Of a stretch of DNA of 64,000 bases, positions 37,173 to 46,699 are shown in pieces. Origin of the DNA: Colwellia chukchiensis (GTDB lineage Bacteria > Pseudomonadota > Gammaproteobacteria > Enterobacterales > Alteromonadaceae). The stretch lies in NCBI RefSeq assembly GCF_002104455.1, contig NZ_NBOC01000002.1, forward strand, positions 166,369-230,368, written 5' to 3'. The first letter of the stretch is position 1. Each line of letters opens with the position of its first letter. Made by a program: the position numbers and the translations under genes. Under the pieces are notes generated by a model. That model saw nothing but the letters and a program-made list of their open reading frames with translations, was not told the origin of the DNA and did not search any database.

Positions 37173-38489
37173 TTAATTGAAGCGACTAATTGAGTACGGC
37201 TGTAAATCAATATCAGGGCGTTGATTGGTCAGCTCTTGGCCGATAAGTTTACCGGTAATCGCTCCTAAGGTCAGACCTAGGTGCTGATGCCCAAGAGCAA
37301 ACTGTATGTTAGGATGATTTGGCGCTCGACCGATCACAGGCAAAGAGTCGGGTAACGATGGTCTACAGCCTAACCAGCCTGCTTGCTCGGCAGCGTTTTT
37401 TTGCGCTAGCTTAGGTATGTCATCTAATAAATGTAAAGCATTTTTATAAAGCATATGGGCTCGCTTCATATTCGCTTTTTGCTTTAAGCCGGCAAACTCA
37501 ACGGTACCGGCTAATCTCAGTCCATGGGCCATAGGCGTGATAATAAATTTACGCTCGGCAGAAGCCACAGGCCGCGTTAAGCTATCCTTAGTTGTTGGCG
37601 ATAAATCTAGGCTATAACCTCGTTCCGCTTCGATTGGTAATTTATAACCGAGTTGCGCTAATAATGATTGTGACCAAGCGCCAGTGGCAATAACAAGGTG
37701 ATCAAAGCTTTGCTCGCTAAGCGCTGAACTCTGCTGCGCCATGTGCTGTGGACAAAACTCAAGATTAATTTTGTCATCACCATAATGGATATGGCTTACC
37801 TTGGCGGCTAAAAATGTCATACCTAGTTGCTTTGCCTGCGCTGCTAATACTTGGCAAATTTCATAAGGGTTAGCAGTATGGGCAACTTCAGTAAAATATA
37901 AAGCGAAATTAATTTTTTTACTGAGGTTTGGCTCTAGCAATAAGGTTTGCTCGCGATCTAATAGCTTTACCGCTACACCCGCTTGTTGATATTTTTCCAA
38001 CATCGCGACAGCATCTTGACGGTTGCTGCTTTCAAAAACTAATAAGCTGCCGTTACATGTGAGCAAATGTTCAGCGTTTGCCGCACGCAATAACGGCTGG
38101 TAGTACGCTATAGCGTTTTTATTTAATGCTTGTAATGCCGCGGTATTCCTTGCCCTTTTACTGGCCAACATATTGGTCATAAACTGCCAAAACCATGGCA
38201 GAGCTTTGACAAAATATCGAGGAGATAAGGCCATCGGCCCTAAAGGATCAAGTAAAAGCTTTGGAAACTGCCATAGTAGGTTCACTTCTGCTAAAGGAAA
38301 CACTTGTTCGGTAGCAAAGTGACCTGCATTGCCTTTTGAACAGCCTTCACCGATACCCTCTGGGTCGATTAATGTTACTTGGAAACCGAGGGATTGCAGC
38401 TCAAGGGCACAATTGACACCAACAATACCAGCACCAATAACGGCAACGTGTTTTGTTTGTGGGTTACTACTATTTTGATTGTTTTTCAT
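37173..38489 (-). CDS. FAD-dependent D-amino-acid dehydrogenase, probably D-hydroxyproline dehydrogenase
   Basis: A 438-residue DadA-type oxidoreductase. The dinucleotide-binding motif is VIGAGIVGVNCALEL (about 17-31), then GEGCSKGNAGHFATEQVFPLA, typical of DadA-like enzymes. The C-terminal FAD segment is GHQHLGLTLGAITGKLIGQEL. It diverges from the hydroxyproline epimerase gene across a shared promoter region with an operator-like palindrome. In the known pathway the epimerase gives cis-4-hydroxy-D-proline and this class oxidises it to pyrroline-4-hydroxy-2-carboxylate. The substrate is inferred from neighbours. Confidence 0.87.
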   Translation of the reverse strand: MKNNQNSSNPQTKHVAVIGAGIVGVNCALELQSLGFQVTLIDPEGIGEGCSKGNAGHFATEQVFPLAEVNLLWQFPKLLLDPLGPMALSPRYFVKALPWFWQFMTNMLASKRARNTAALQALNKNAIAYYQPLLRAANAEHLLTCNGSLLVFESSNRQDAVAMLEKYQQAGVAVKLLDREQTLLLEPNLSKKINFALYFTEVAHTANPYEICQVLAAQAKQLGMTFLAAKVSHIHYGDDKINLEFCPQHMAQQSSALSEQSFDHLVIATGAWSQSLLAQLGYKLPIEAERGYSLDLSPTTKDSLTRPVASAERKFIITPMAHGLRLAGTVEFAGLKQKANMKRAHMLYKNALHLLDDIPKLAQKNAAEQAGWLGCRPSLPDSLPVIGRAPNHPNIQFALGHQHLGLTLGAITGKLIGQELTNQRPDIDLQPYSISRFN

Positions 38490-39224
38490 ATAAACGACTC
38501 ACTAAAAACAGGCGAAATTTTATAAAATTACGGTGCTAAATTAATTAAAGTTTGTGAAAAATTATCTCAATGCGTAAAGTAAAATAATGCGTTAACCAAA
38601 AATAGTTACTCGCTACTATAACGCCTAACTATTAACGGTAGACATATAAACCATTAATAAATAGTAAAAAAAATTAAAGCCTATTTTAGGTTAAACTTCA
38701 CGCGAAAAATAAAATTTACAAGGGTACTTGTATGATAGAAATAATTGTATACAATATATCAAGTGCTTTCTAGCATTTAGTTTAATTACTTAATTTTACT
38801 TTACAGATAATGACAGATGAAAAATATAAATTGGCAAGGCGTTTGTGCTTTCGTAACGATTTAATAATTCGACGATATGTCAATTAACTTTCAAGTAACG
38901 TAATGAATGGTTGAAAGCCTGATTAAAGAGGTGTAGATGGCATTATAGCTTTCGATATTGTTGGTAAAAACTGTTCGCACAGCGAAGAAGAGAGCAAGTC
39001 AATAGCGGATTAGCGTGTTGTAAAAATGTAAGTTTATCGTTAATAGAAGTTTAGTTTACGTTGCTTATTACCAGCATTAAGATTAGCCCATAAGTTACAG
39101 TCTTCAAGTACCAAGAAAGTTACCGTTAAAGCTCCTTAGTGTGGCACAATCATTAAGTGAGTTAAGCATAAGTTTTTTGTCTACCGCCATAATAAATAAA
39201 TAAAACATTGGAAGCCTTAAAGAA
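38490..39224. other. long divergent intergenic region of the hydroxyproline locus
   Basis: 735 bases without a supportable gene, AT-rich in the left half. It holds the palindrome at 38744 and must hold the promoters of the dehydrogenase and the epimerase. The right half (38760-39200) shows no structure I can name and could hide a regulatory RNA. Confidence 0.6.
38744..38755. promoter_or_regulatory. ATTGTATACAAT palindrome, likely GntR/FCD operator
   Basis: A perfect 12-base palindrome in the divergent promoter region. TTGTATACAA-type sites are common for FadR/VanR-group (FCD) GntR regulators, and one such regulator is encoded at 42006 in the same locus. Confidence 0.65.
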
Positions 39225-40238
39225 ATGATTAAAGGAACTTTTTTTTGTATTGACGCCCATACCTGCGGCAACCCAGTTCGTTTGGTTACCAGCGGTCACC
39301 CTAACTTAAAGGGCAATACCATGAGCGAAAAGCGACAGGACTTTTTGCAAAATTATGATTGGATCCGCCAAGGCTTAATGTTTGAACCTAGAGGTCATGA
39401 CATGATGTCTGGCGCATTTTTATATCCGCCATGCTCACCCTCTGCTGATGCAGCTATTCTGTTTATCGAAACCTCTGGTTGCCTGCCTATGTGTGGACAC
39501 GGCACTATAGGAACCGTTACTGCCGGTTTAGAAAAAGGCTTAATAAAGCCAAAAACCGCCGGTAAATTAGTGCTAGATGTGCCTGCAGGGCAAATTAACA
39601 TTGATTATCAAACCCAAGGGGACAAAGTCACAGCGGTGCGCTTATATAACGTTGCTTCTTACTTAGCCCATCAAGATGTCACGCTAGATATACCTGGCTT
39701 AGGCAAGCTAAAGGTTGATGTTTCTTACGGCGGTAATTTTTATGTAATAGTTGAACCACAAGAACACTTTCCCGGTATAGAACAGTGGAGCGCAGACGAT
39801 ATTTTACGCTGGAGCCCTATCGTGCGCAAAGTTGCCGCTGAAAGTTTGCAATGTATTCACCCAGAAGATGAAACGGTTTGCGGTGTCTCTCATGTATTGT
39901 GGACAGGAAAAACTCAAACTGACGGCTCTGACGCCGCTAATGCTGTATTTTATGGTGATAAAGCAATTGACCGCTCACCTTGTGGCACAGGCACTAGTGC
40001 TCGCATGGCTCAGCTTTTTGCTAAGGGGCAGCTAAAATTAGGTGATAAATTTGTGCATGAAAGCTACATTGGTAGTCAGTTTATTGGCAAAATTGAAGCG
40101 GTTGTCGAACTGCAATCTGCACATGGTCCTATTACCGCCATTAAACCAAGTATTGAAGGCTGGGCACATGTATTTGGTAGTAACTGTATTACGATTGATG
40201 ATCAAGACCCGTATGCAATGGGCTTTGTCGTGACTTAA
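39225..40238 (+). CDS. 4-hydroxyproline 2-epimerase (proline racemase family)
   Basis: A 337-residue proline-racemase-fold enzyme. Both catalytic cysteines are present: Cys90 in LPMCGHGTIG and Cys253 in DRSPCGTGTSARMA. Two cysteines fit an epimerase or racemase and argue against trans-3-hydroxyproline dehydratase, where the second is replaced by threonine. The family opening FCIDAHTCGNPVRLV is clear. With the FAD dehydrogenase and semialdehyde dehydrogenase beside it, conversion of trans-4-hydroxy-L-proline to cis-4-hydroxy-D-proline is the likely reaction. It lies 66 bases upstream of the aldehyde dehydrogenase gene. Confidence 0.92.
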   Translation: MIKGTFFCIDAHTCGNPVRLVTSGHPNLKGNTMSEKRQDFLQNYDWIRQGLMFEPRGHDMMSGAFLYPPCSPSADAAILFIETSGCLPMCGHGTIGTVTAGLEKGLIKPKTAGKLVLDVPAGQINIDYQTQGDKVTAVRLYNVASYLAHQDVTLDIPGLGKLKVDVSYGGNFYVIVEPQEHFPGIEQWSADDILRWSPIVRKVAAESLQCIHPEDETVCGVSHVLWTGKTQTDGSDAANAVFYGDKAIDRSPCGTGTSARMAQLFAKGQLKLGDKFVHESYIGSQFIGKIEAVVELQSAHGPITAIKPSIEGWAHVFGSNCITIDDQDPYAMGFVVT

Positions 40239-40304
40239 CTGGCGTTATTGGCTCAGTGGGTATTTATTCGTTTGATAATTGAAACACAAGTTTAAGAGAA
40301 TATT

Positions 40305-41828
40305 ATGACAATATCAGGTAGACATTTAATCGCTGGGCAATGGCTTGGTGAAACAAAACAAGGCTTTGTTGCTTTTAATGCCCTTGAAAATAAAGCGATG
40401 ACAAACCGCTTTGCTGACGCGACTGAGCAAGAAGTTGAGCAAGCTATTAATGCCGGCCAAAACGCGTTTAAAAGCTACCATCAATTGAGCGCTGATCAGC
40501 GCGCCAAGTTTTTGCGCGCTATAGGTACAGAAATCGAAGCATTAGGTGAAGAGCTGATCAGTACAGCAAGTGCGGAGACGGGTTTACCAGCTATGCGCAT
40601 TCAAGGGGAGCGTGGTCGCACGGTTGGCCAACTTAATTTATTTGCCTCGTTATTAGAGCAAGGAGAGTATCAAGGGGTTATTGATTTAGCAGACCCTTCG
40701 CGCTCACCATTACCTAAACCAGACACGCGTTTAGGTTATTTACCATTAGGTGTAGTTGCTGTGTTTGGCGCTAGTAACTTTCCGTTAGCATTTTCTACTG
40801 CTGGTGGTGATACCGCCTCTGCGCTAGCTGCAGGTTGTCCTGTGATTATGAAAGCTCACACCGCTCACCCCGCAACAGCTGAGTTAATTGCACAAGCGAT
40901 TTTAAAAGCCATACTATCATGTGACATTGATCCGGGTGTTTTTGCCTTAATACAGGGCGAAAATCATGCTATTTCGAGCCAAATTGTTACGCACCCTTTA
41001 ATTAAGGGCGTTGGCTTTACTGGCTCAGAGCGGGTTGGCATGATTTTACAACAACAAATTAATCAACGACCTGAGCCAATTCCATTTTATGGTGAGCTTG
41101 GCAGTATCAACCCGCAATTTATTATGCCGCATAAACTGACCCATGACGCGAAAACCATTGCGAATGAGTTAGTGGCGTCTTTGATGATGGGGCAAGGCCA
41201 GTTTTGTACTAGCCCGGGAGTTTGGTTATTACCCGATAATGCACAATATCAAGATTTTGCAGCCGCTGCTGCACAGGCTGTTGCGCAAACTGAAGCTGGT
41301 GTTATGCTAACACCTGCTATCGCGCAAGCATATAAAGATGGTGTCGCCAGCTGGCAAAGCACTGCCGGTGTTGAGTTACTAGCGTCAGGGCAAGCTGGTG
41401 CAACACACTTGTGTCAAGCGGCTTTATTTAGCACAGATTTTGCGACATTTGCCGCGAACCCCGCACTACAAACAGAGTTATTTGGCTCTGCGGCATTGAT
41501 AGTGAAATGTGCCGACGTAAATGAGATGTTACAAGCGATTAGCGTAATTAAAGGCAATTTAACCGCTAGCATTCACGCCTTGCCTGACGATCTTGACGAT
41601 GCGAAAATTATCGCCAATAACTTGGTCCATAAAGTTGGTCGTTTGATTTATAATCAAATGCCAACCGGCGTTGAAGTTTGTGCGTCTATGAACCACGGTG
41701 GCCCTTTCCCAGCGTCTACTAATATTCGTAGTACCTCGGTAGGCAGCGAAGCGATTAAGCGTTGGCAACGACCAATTTGTTATCAAAATATGCCCAGCGA
41801 GCTATTACCAACATTGTTACAAGGTTAA
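40305..41828 (+). CDS. 2-ketoglutarate semialdehyde dehydrogenase (ALDH family)
   Basis: A 507-residue NAD(P)-dependent aldehyde dehydrogenase. The cofactor/catalytic core is VFGASNFPLAFSTAGGDTASALAAGCPV (about 155-182, as a region), GFTGSERVG, the catalytic-Glu segment FYGELGSINP and the catalytic cysteine Cys301 in GQGQFCTSPG. The sequence around GERGRTVGQLNLFA matches the ketoglutarate-semialdehyde subgroup. In the hydroxyproline pathway it makes 2-oxoglutarate as the last step. A terminator follows. Confidence 0.9.
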   Translation: MTISGRHLIAGQWLGETKQGFVAFNALENKAMTNRFADATEQEVEQAINAGQNAFKSYHQLSADQRAKFLRAIGTEIEALGEELISTASAETGLPAMRIQGERGRTVGQLNLFASLLEQGEYQGVIDLADPSRSPLPKPDTRLGYLPLGVVAVFGASNFPLAFSTAGGDTASALAAGCPVIMKAHTAHPATAELIAQAILKAILSCDIDPGVFALIQGENHAISSQIVTHPLIKGVGFTGSERVGMILQQQINQRPEPIPFYGELGSINPQFIMPHKLTHDAKTIANELVASLMMGQGQFCTSPGVWLLPDNAQYQDFAAAAAQAVAQTEAGVMLTPAIAQAYKDGVASWQSTAGVELLASGQAGATHLCQAALFSTDFATFAANPALQTELFGSAALIVKCADVNEMLQAISVIKGNLTASIHALPDDLDDAKIIANNLVHKVGRLIYNQMPTGVEVCASMNHGGPFPASTNIRSTSVGSEAIKRWQRPICYQNMPSELLPTLLQG

Positions 41829-41920
41829 TGTGAGTAAATCATTAATTTAAACCAATAATAAAAATGCAGCCGGCGTGGCCCTGTTGCACTAAGTTAGGTA
41901 AAAATTAGCAAGAAAATATA

Positions 41921-41951
41921 AAAGAGTTATGTACAATAACTCTTTTTTTTT
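41921..41951 (+). terminator. intrinsic terminator after the aldehyde dehydrogenase gene
   Basis: An 8-bp stem (AGAGTTAT / ATAACTCT), 5-base loop GTACA and a run of nine T. The loop centre ATGTACAAT loosely resembles the operator at 38744, so the site might also be bound by the GntR protein encoded 55 bases downstream. Confidence 0.85.
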
Positions 41952-42005
41952 GTGTTTATCGCCTGGATCTTTATAATAGCCGTATTATTTTTAGGGAAGC
42001 CCAGT

Positions 42006-42677
42006 ATGAGCATAGTTTACAAAACCAGAACTCAATTAGTCGTTGAAACCCTTAGAGAAAAGATTTTAAGTGGCGAGATCAAAGCGGGGCAACCATTACG
42101 TCAAGCAGCATTAGCCAATGAGTTAAGTGTTAGTCGTATTCCCATCAGGGAAGCACTGCTGCAATTAGAGGGAGAGGGGCTTGTTGCCTTCGAGCCTCAT
42201 AAAGGGGCCACTGCAACCGAGTTAAATGCGCATCAAGTAGATGAGCTTTTTGAGTTGCGCGCCATGTTAGAGGCAGATTTATTAGCAAGTTCGCTATTAC
42301 ATATAAGTGATGAAACGTTACAGCAAGCGGCAAAAGTGTTGAAGCAGCTTGATGAAGCCTTAGGCAAAGAGAATGCGGTTAACACATGGAGTGAGCTAAA
42401 CTCAAATTATCACAATTGTTTATATTCAGCCGCGCGACGGCCACAAACCCAAGATTTGGTAAACACCCTTAATAAAAATGCCGATCGCTATATTCGCATG
42501 CATTTATTATGGGCTGGTGGTATGTCTAAAGCCGGTACAGAGCACAATGAATTACTGATATTGTGTCAAGAACGTAATATTGACAAAGCTGTTGGCTTGT
42601 TAAAACAACATATCTTGGGCTCTCGCGACGAAATTAAAGCTTTTCTTAATGAACGTGAAGCCATCATTAGTAGCTGA
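42006..42677 (+). CDS. GntR family regulator with FCD domain
   Basis: A 224-residue regulator. The ATG at 42006 is chosen because AGGGAAG precedes it and the winged helix-turn-helix starts there; the upstream frame adds a spurious hydrophobic stretch. The HTH contains LREKILSGEIKAGQPLRQAALANELSVSRIPIREAL (about 15-50, as a region). The all-helical FCD effector domain (about 85-215) has ELRAMLEADLL, NYHNCLYSAA and EHNELLILC, with the usual Asp/His metal or ligand positions. It sits at the end of the hydroxyproline locus and is probably its repressor. Confidence 0.92.
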   Translation: MSIVYKTRTQLVVETLREKILSGEIKAGQPLRQAALANELSVSRIPIREALLQLEGEGLVAFEPHKGATATELNAHQVDELFELRAMLEADLLASSLLHISDETLQQAAKVLKQLDEALGKENAVNTWSELNSNYHNCLYSAARRPQTQDLVNTLNKNADRYIRMHLLWAGGMSKAGTEHNELLILCQERNIDKAVGLLKQHILGSRDEIKAFLNEREAIISS

Positions 42678-42709
42678 TTAGCCAAATTTTCTGGCGATTT
42701 TCAACCGTT

Positions 42710-42739
42710 AAATTTAACCACAATAAAGTGGTTAAATTT
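42710..42739. terminator. strong hairpin after the GntR gene
   Basis: A perfect 12-bp stem (AAATTTAACCAC / GTGGTTAAATTT) with loop AATAAA, 33 bases past the stop. The 3' arm ends in TTT but no T run follows, so it may be a terminator or a transcript-stabilising hairpin. Confidence 0.55.
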
Positions 42740-42749
42740 CATACCCGTA

Positions 42750-42778
42750 TTGACTTGTTTACTATAAATCTATAGTAT
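42750..42778 (+). promoter_or_regulatory. sigma-70 promoter before a putative structured RNA
   Basis: TTGACT at 42750-42755, a 17-base spacer, then TAGTAT at 42773-42778 (TATAGT two bases earlier is an alternative -10). The following TCTCGCGCCC is GC-rich like the discriminator of the tRNA promoter at 26480. The expected start is near 42785. Confidence 0.55.
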
Positions 42779-42784
42779 TCTCGC

Positions 42785-42924
42785 GCCCTAAAAACTACCT
42801 AGAATTTCGCAAATTTGCTGTAACTTATCTGCCATTTACCTATTTTTACTGTGTTCTATAAAGTAGTGTTCAACCTACAAACCAGCGATTTAGATAGGGC
42901 GTTGTTAGCCTTTAGTTTTAGGGC
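42785..42924 (+). ncRNA. putative structured RNA of about 140 bases, family not recognised
   Basis: The two ends can pair: GCCCTAAAAACTA (42785-42797) with TAGTTTTAGGGC (42913-42924), 12 pairs with one bulged base. The predicted transcription start coincides with the first base of this stem. Internal pairs such as AATTT-CGC-AAATT (about 42803) are possible. A competing partner TAGGGCG lies at 42895. It is not 4.5S, 6S or 5S RNA as far as I can judge. It may be an independent RNA or a leader of the SulP gene 225 bases downstream. No coding frame explains the region. Confidence 0.35.
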
Positions 42925-43148
42925 TCGTCAGTTCACCTTTATCAATAGATACGCGTTCTGTTGATAGTGCCTGTTGGTATTGTGCCTAATTAAAATACAC
43001 GTCACAGTGGCTAAAGTTCACCGGGGTAGTCAGTACAAAACGGTTGCTTATTTGGCAAACAGTAAATGTAGGTTATAGGTTGTTTTAGTGTCAATTTTTG
43101 CTGCTGAAATAAAGTAACCCGAAATCAAAATTGAAAGTTGAGAAAAGA

Positions 43149-44705
43149 ATGTTCGAATTACATGCCAGTAAAGTGGCAAACTTAAAAAATGATGTCTTGT
43201 CGGGCTTAACGGTTGCTTTAGCATTAGTTCCGGAAGCCGTCGCCTTTGCCTTTGTTGCCGGTGTTGAGCCATTGGTTGGCTTATATGCCGCTTTTATGGT
43301 GGGTTTAATCACCTCAATATTTGGCGGTCGACCGGGGATGATCTCGGGAGCCACAGGTGCCATGGCAGTCGTTATGGTCAGCTTAGTGGCTATTCATGGT
43401 GTTGAATACTTATTTGCCACTGTGGTACTGACCGGCTTATTGCAAATAATGGCAGGGCTATTTAAGCTCGGTAAGTTTATCCGTTTAGTGCCGCATCCTG
43501 TAATGTTAGGCTTTGTTAATGGTTTAGCGATTGTGATTTTTCTGGCACAACTGGGGCAATTTAAGGTCACCAACGAGGCCGGTGAGCTAGTGTGGATGCA
43601 AGGTAGTCAAATGGCAACCATGGCAAGTTTAATTGCCTTAACCATGGCGATTATTTACTTTTTACCTAAACTAACCAAAGCTGTTCCTTCTTCTTTGGTG
43701 GCGATTGTTGTGGTGACTATCATAGTGCAAAGCTTTAATTTAGATGCCAGAACAGTCGTAGATTTTGTTCGCGATATGACCAATAACCCGGCCGCGTCAA
43801 TTGCCGGAGGCCTACCACAATTTAGTATCCCTAATGTGCCGTTTAACTGGGCAACCTTACAAGTTATTTTGCCGTTTGCCTTAGTGTTAGCTGCCATTGG
43901 TTTAATTGAGTCCTTATTGACCCTAACATTAATTGATGAATTGACCGGTACACGTGGCAAAGGCAATAAAGAGTGTTTAGCCCAAGGTGCTGCCAATACA
44001 GTGACCGGATTTTTTGGTGGCATGGGCGGCTGTGCCATGATAGGTCAGTCGATGATTAATGTTAACTCTGGCGGTCGCGGTCGTATGTCAGGGGTAACGG
44101 CAGCGCTGGCATTACTCGGCTTTATTTTGTTTGCCTCTGGCCTTATTGAACAAATTCCATTGGCGGCGTTAGTGGGAGTGATGTTTATTGTCGTGATTGG
44201 CACTTTTGAATGGTCTAGTTTTCGCATTATCAATAAAGTACCAAAAGCCGATGCCTTTGTGATTATTTTAGTATCAGCGGTGACCGTTGCCACCGACTTA
44301 GCCATTGCGGTAATTGTTGGTGTTATCGTCTCTGCGTTAGTGTTTGCTTGGGAGCATGCGAAACATATTGCAGTAACGCGTTCGGTAGATGAACAAGGCT
44401 CAACCGTCTATGATGTTAACGGTCCATTATTTTTCGGCTCAATTGCGAGCTTTTTAGAGCAGTTTGATACTGAGGCAGATGGCCAAGACGTTATAGTCGA
44501 GTTTAAAAACTCTCGCGTGGCTGATCACTCAGCAATTGAAGCGATAGACACGCTAGCTGAGCGTTATATTAGTCGTGGCAAGAAAATGCATTTACGACAT
44601 TTGAGTAAAGAATGCCGACAATTATTAACTAAAGCTGGTAGTTTAGTTGAAATTGATGTTATTGAAGATCCTGAATATCATATTGCTTCGGATCAGCTCG
44701 GTTAG
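43149..44705 (+). CDS. SulP family anion transporter with STAS domain
   Basis: A 518-residue inner-membrane transporter of sulfate, bicarbonate or similar anions. The ATG at 43149 is preferred to the TTG at 43131; AGAAAAG precedes it. About 12 helices fill residues 1-400; the family motif region [22 protein letters not shown] (about 27-48, as a region) and [14 protein letters not shown] are typical. The C-terminal STAS domain (about 415-515) has [20 protein letters not shown], the usual regulatory site. The anion cannot be told from sequence. The 470-base gap before it holds a hairpin, a promoter and a possible structured RNA. Confidence 0.9.
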   Translation: MFELHASKVANLKNDVLSGLTVALALVPEAVAFAFVAGVEPLVGLYAAFMVGLITSIFGGRPGMISGATGAMAVVMVSLVAIHGVEYLFATVVLTGLLQIMAGLFKLGKFIRLVPHPVMLGFVNGLAIVIFLAQLGQFKVTNEAGELVWMQGSQMATMASLIALTMAIIYFLPKLTKAVPSSLVAIVVVTIIVQSFNLDARTVVDFVRDMTNNPAASIAGGLPQFSIPNVPFNWATLQVILPFALVLAAIGLIESLLTLTLIDELTGTRGKGNKECLAQGAANTVTGFFGGMGGCAMIGQSMINVNSGGRGRMSGVTAALALLGFILFASGLIEQIPLAALVGVMFIVVIGTFEWSSFRIINKVPKADAFVIILVSAVTVATDLAIAVIVGVIVSALVFAWEHAKHIAVTRSVDEQGSTVYDVNGPLFFGSIASFLEQFDTEADGQDVIVEFKNSRVADHSAIEAIDTLAERYISRGKKMHLRHLSKECRQLLTKAGSLVEIDVIEDPEYHIASDQLG

Positions 44706-44793
44706 TATTGAGCGCTAATGTAGAGGTAATTAATGCGTTATACTCAAGGATATCTGTTAAACGAAGTTAGCTTTTACCAAGCTGTATAATGAC

Positions 44794-45099
44794 ATGCAAT
44801 TAGAATTTTTTGATGTACCTAGCCCATGTATCGGTATTTGTCAGTCAGATGATAAAGGTCAATGCTTGGGCTGTTTTCGTACTCGAGATGAACGCTTGAA
44901 CTGGTTGTCATTTGACGCGGCTAACCGGCAAAAAGTTATAAAACGTTGTCAACAAAGAAAAAAACGAAAAAATAAACCGTCAAAAGTCGTAGACGCCGAG
45001 GTTATTGCTGAACCCATACAGCCGTCATTACTGGACCCGCCAAGCAAGCCAAAATTTGATGAAAGCGATGAAATTGACTTTGGCGACTTTGAACTCTGA
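44794..45099 (+). CDS. DUF1289 family small cysteine-rich protein
   Basis: A 101-residue protein with the DUF1289 signature SPCIGICQSDDKGQCLGCFRTRDE (about 10-33), four cysteines that look like a metal or Fe-S site. A basic linker (KKRKNKPSK) and an acidic tail (DESDEIDFGDFEL) follow. The family function is unknown. It lies 88 bases after the SulP gene and may share its transcript. Confidence 0.88.
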   Translation: MQLEFFDVPSPCIGICQSDDKGQCLGCFRTRDERLNWLSFDAANRQKVIKRCQQRKKRKNKPSKVVDAEVIAEPIQPSLLDPPSKPKFDESDEIDFGDFEL

Positions 45100-45306
45100 T
45101 CCGCTTATCGCAGATAGTTGACCATTCAACGCAATTAGATAATTCCGCTCCTGCTCCGACTTGTTGTTCGCAACAAATCATAATATTGTGCTAGCCTATC
45201 TGGCTAATGCTAACCCGTTAGCCATTTCCATAAATGCTTAATAAAAATGTAAAATTGCTTGGATCATTTTGTTGTATTCAGCAATGTACAATACAGGAAT
45301 ATTTCT

Positions 45307-46689
45307 ATGCAAAAGTTTTTCCCATCCGTGGTGATGGCAGCACTTACTGTTGCTTTGACTGGCTGTTTGCAAAGCGAGCAGCAAAATGAAAAAGTGGTGT
45401 TTAACGATAATCCATACCCTAGCACATATAAAGTACTACCCTCGCAAACTACATTAATTAAAAATGCTACTGTGCTTACGGGAACGGGCACCCGTCTAGA
45501 TAACGCCGATGTATTAATGGTTGATGGAAAAATCAATAAAGTAGGTCAGAACCTTGCTGTAGAAGGCGCGGTGGAAGTTGATGCCAAAGGAAAATGGTTA
45601 ACCCCGGGTATTATCGATGTACATTCTCACTTAGGCGTGTATCCAAGCCCATCAGTAGAATCCCACTCTGATGGTAACGAAATGAGTTCACCTAACACCT
45701 CTGAAGTGTGGGCCGAGCACAGTGTTTGGCCGCAAGACCCTGGTTTTCAAGCAGCACGAGCAGGCGGTATTACCACTTTACAAATCTTACCCGGCTCAGC
45801 CAACTTATTTGGTGGTCGCGGCGTCACTTTGCGTAACGTGCCTAGCCACACCATGCAAGGCATGAAGTTTCCAGATGCACCCTATGGCTTAAAAATGGCT
45901 TGTGGTGAGAACCCAAAACGTGTTTATGGCAATCGTAAAGTTCTGCCGTCAACCCGTATGGGTAATATGGCCGGCTATCGCATGGCGTGGGCTGAAGCCA
46001 CAGAATATAAGCGTGCATGGGAGCAATATGAAGCAGACTATGCTGCTGGTAAGAACCCAACAGCACCCGTGAGAGATATTGAGTTAGATACCTTAAAAGG
46101 TGTGCTTGATGGTGATATTTTAATTCATAACCATTGCTACAAAGCTGAAGAAATGGCCATGATGATCGACCTAAGTAAAGAGTTTAACTATCATGCGGGT
46201 ACCTTTCATCACGCCATAGAAGCGTACAAAATTGCTGATTTGCTAGCAGAAAATGGTAACTGTGCCGCTATGTGGCCAGATTGGTGGGGCTTTAAGATGG
46301 AAGCCTACGATATGGTGCATGAAAATGTCGCTATTGTTGATGCAGTGAAAAACTCGTGTGCGGTTGTACACTCTGACTCGGCTAGTACTATTCAGCGCTT
46401 AAACCAAGAGGCGGGCAAGGTCATGTACCGTGCAAATGACAATGGTTTTGAGGTTACGCCTGAACTAGCCATTACTTGGATCACAGCGAATGCCGCAAAG
46501 TCATTAGGCCTAGCCGATAAAACTGGCAGCTTAGAGTCAGGTAAAAATGCCGATGTGGTGATTTGGAACCAAAACCCATTTAGTGTTTATGCACAAGCAG
46601 AACAAGTGTTTATTGACGGTGCGAAAGTTTACGATCGTTTTGATGAAAAATATCAAGCGAAAAGCGATTTCATGCTAGGTCAAAGATAA
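45307..46689 (+). CDS. amidohydrolase-family lipoprotein, metal-binding member of a tandem pair
   Basis: A 460-residue exported amidohydrolase started at the ATG at 45307, which has AGGAAT upstream and opens a lipoprotein signal (LTGC, Cys20); the GTG-frame start at 45259 would spoil it. The metal site is intact: HxH in GIIDVHSHLG, then HNHCY, HAGTFHHAIEAYK and the late Asp in VVHSDSA. The C-terminus has the usual GSLESGKNADVVIWN composite domain. Imidazolonepropionase-like substrates are possible. The gene at 46700 starts 10 bases later and is related. Confidence 0.88.
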   Translation: MQKFFPSVVMAALTVALTGCLQSEQQNEKVVFNDNPYPSTYKVLPSQTTLIKNATVLTGTGTRLDNADVLMVDGKINKVGQNLAVEGAVEVDAKGKWLTPGIIDVHSHLGVYPSPSVESHSDGNEMSSPNTSEVWAEHSVWPQDPGFQAARAGGITTLQILPGSANLFGGRGVTLRNVPSHTMQGMKFPDAPYGLKMACGENPKRVYGNRKVLPSTRMGNMAGYRMAWAEATEYKRAWEQYEADYAAGKNPTAPVRDIELDTLKGVLDGDILIHNHCYKAEEMAMMIDLSKEFNYHAGTFHHAIEAYKIADLLAENGNCAAMWPDWWGFKMEAYDMVHENVAIVDAVKNSCAVVHSDSASTIQRLNQEAGKVMYRANDNGFEVTPELAITWITANAAKSLGLADKTGSLESGKNADVVIWNQNPFSVYAQAEQVFIDGAKVYDRFDEKYQAKSDFMLGQR

Positions 46690-46699
46690 GGTGAAAAAG

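Noticed and set aside
43655..44038. Minus-strand frame of 127 codons inside the SulP gene
   Set aside because: It is an antisense shadow of a well supported transporter; its composition is that of reversed membrane codons.
45161..45223. Small inverted repeats (TTGTTG-TTCG-CAACAA and GGCTAA/TTAGCC) before the amidohydrolase gene
   Set aside because: The stems are only six base pairs, within what is expected by chance; they are not at a clear functional position.
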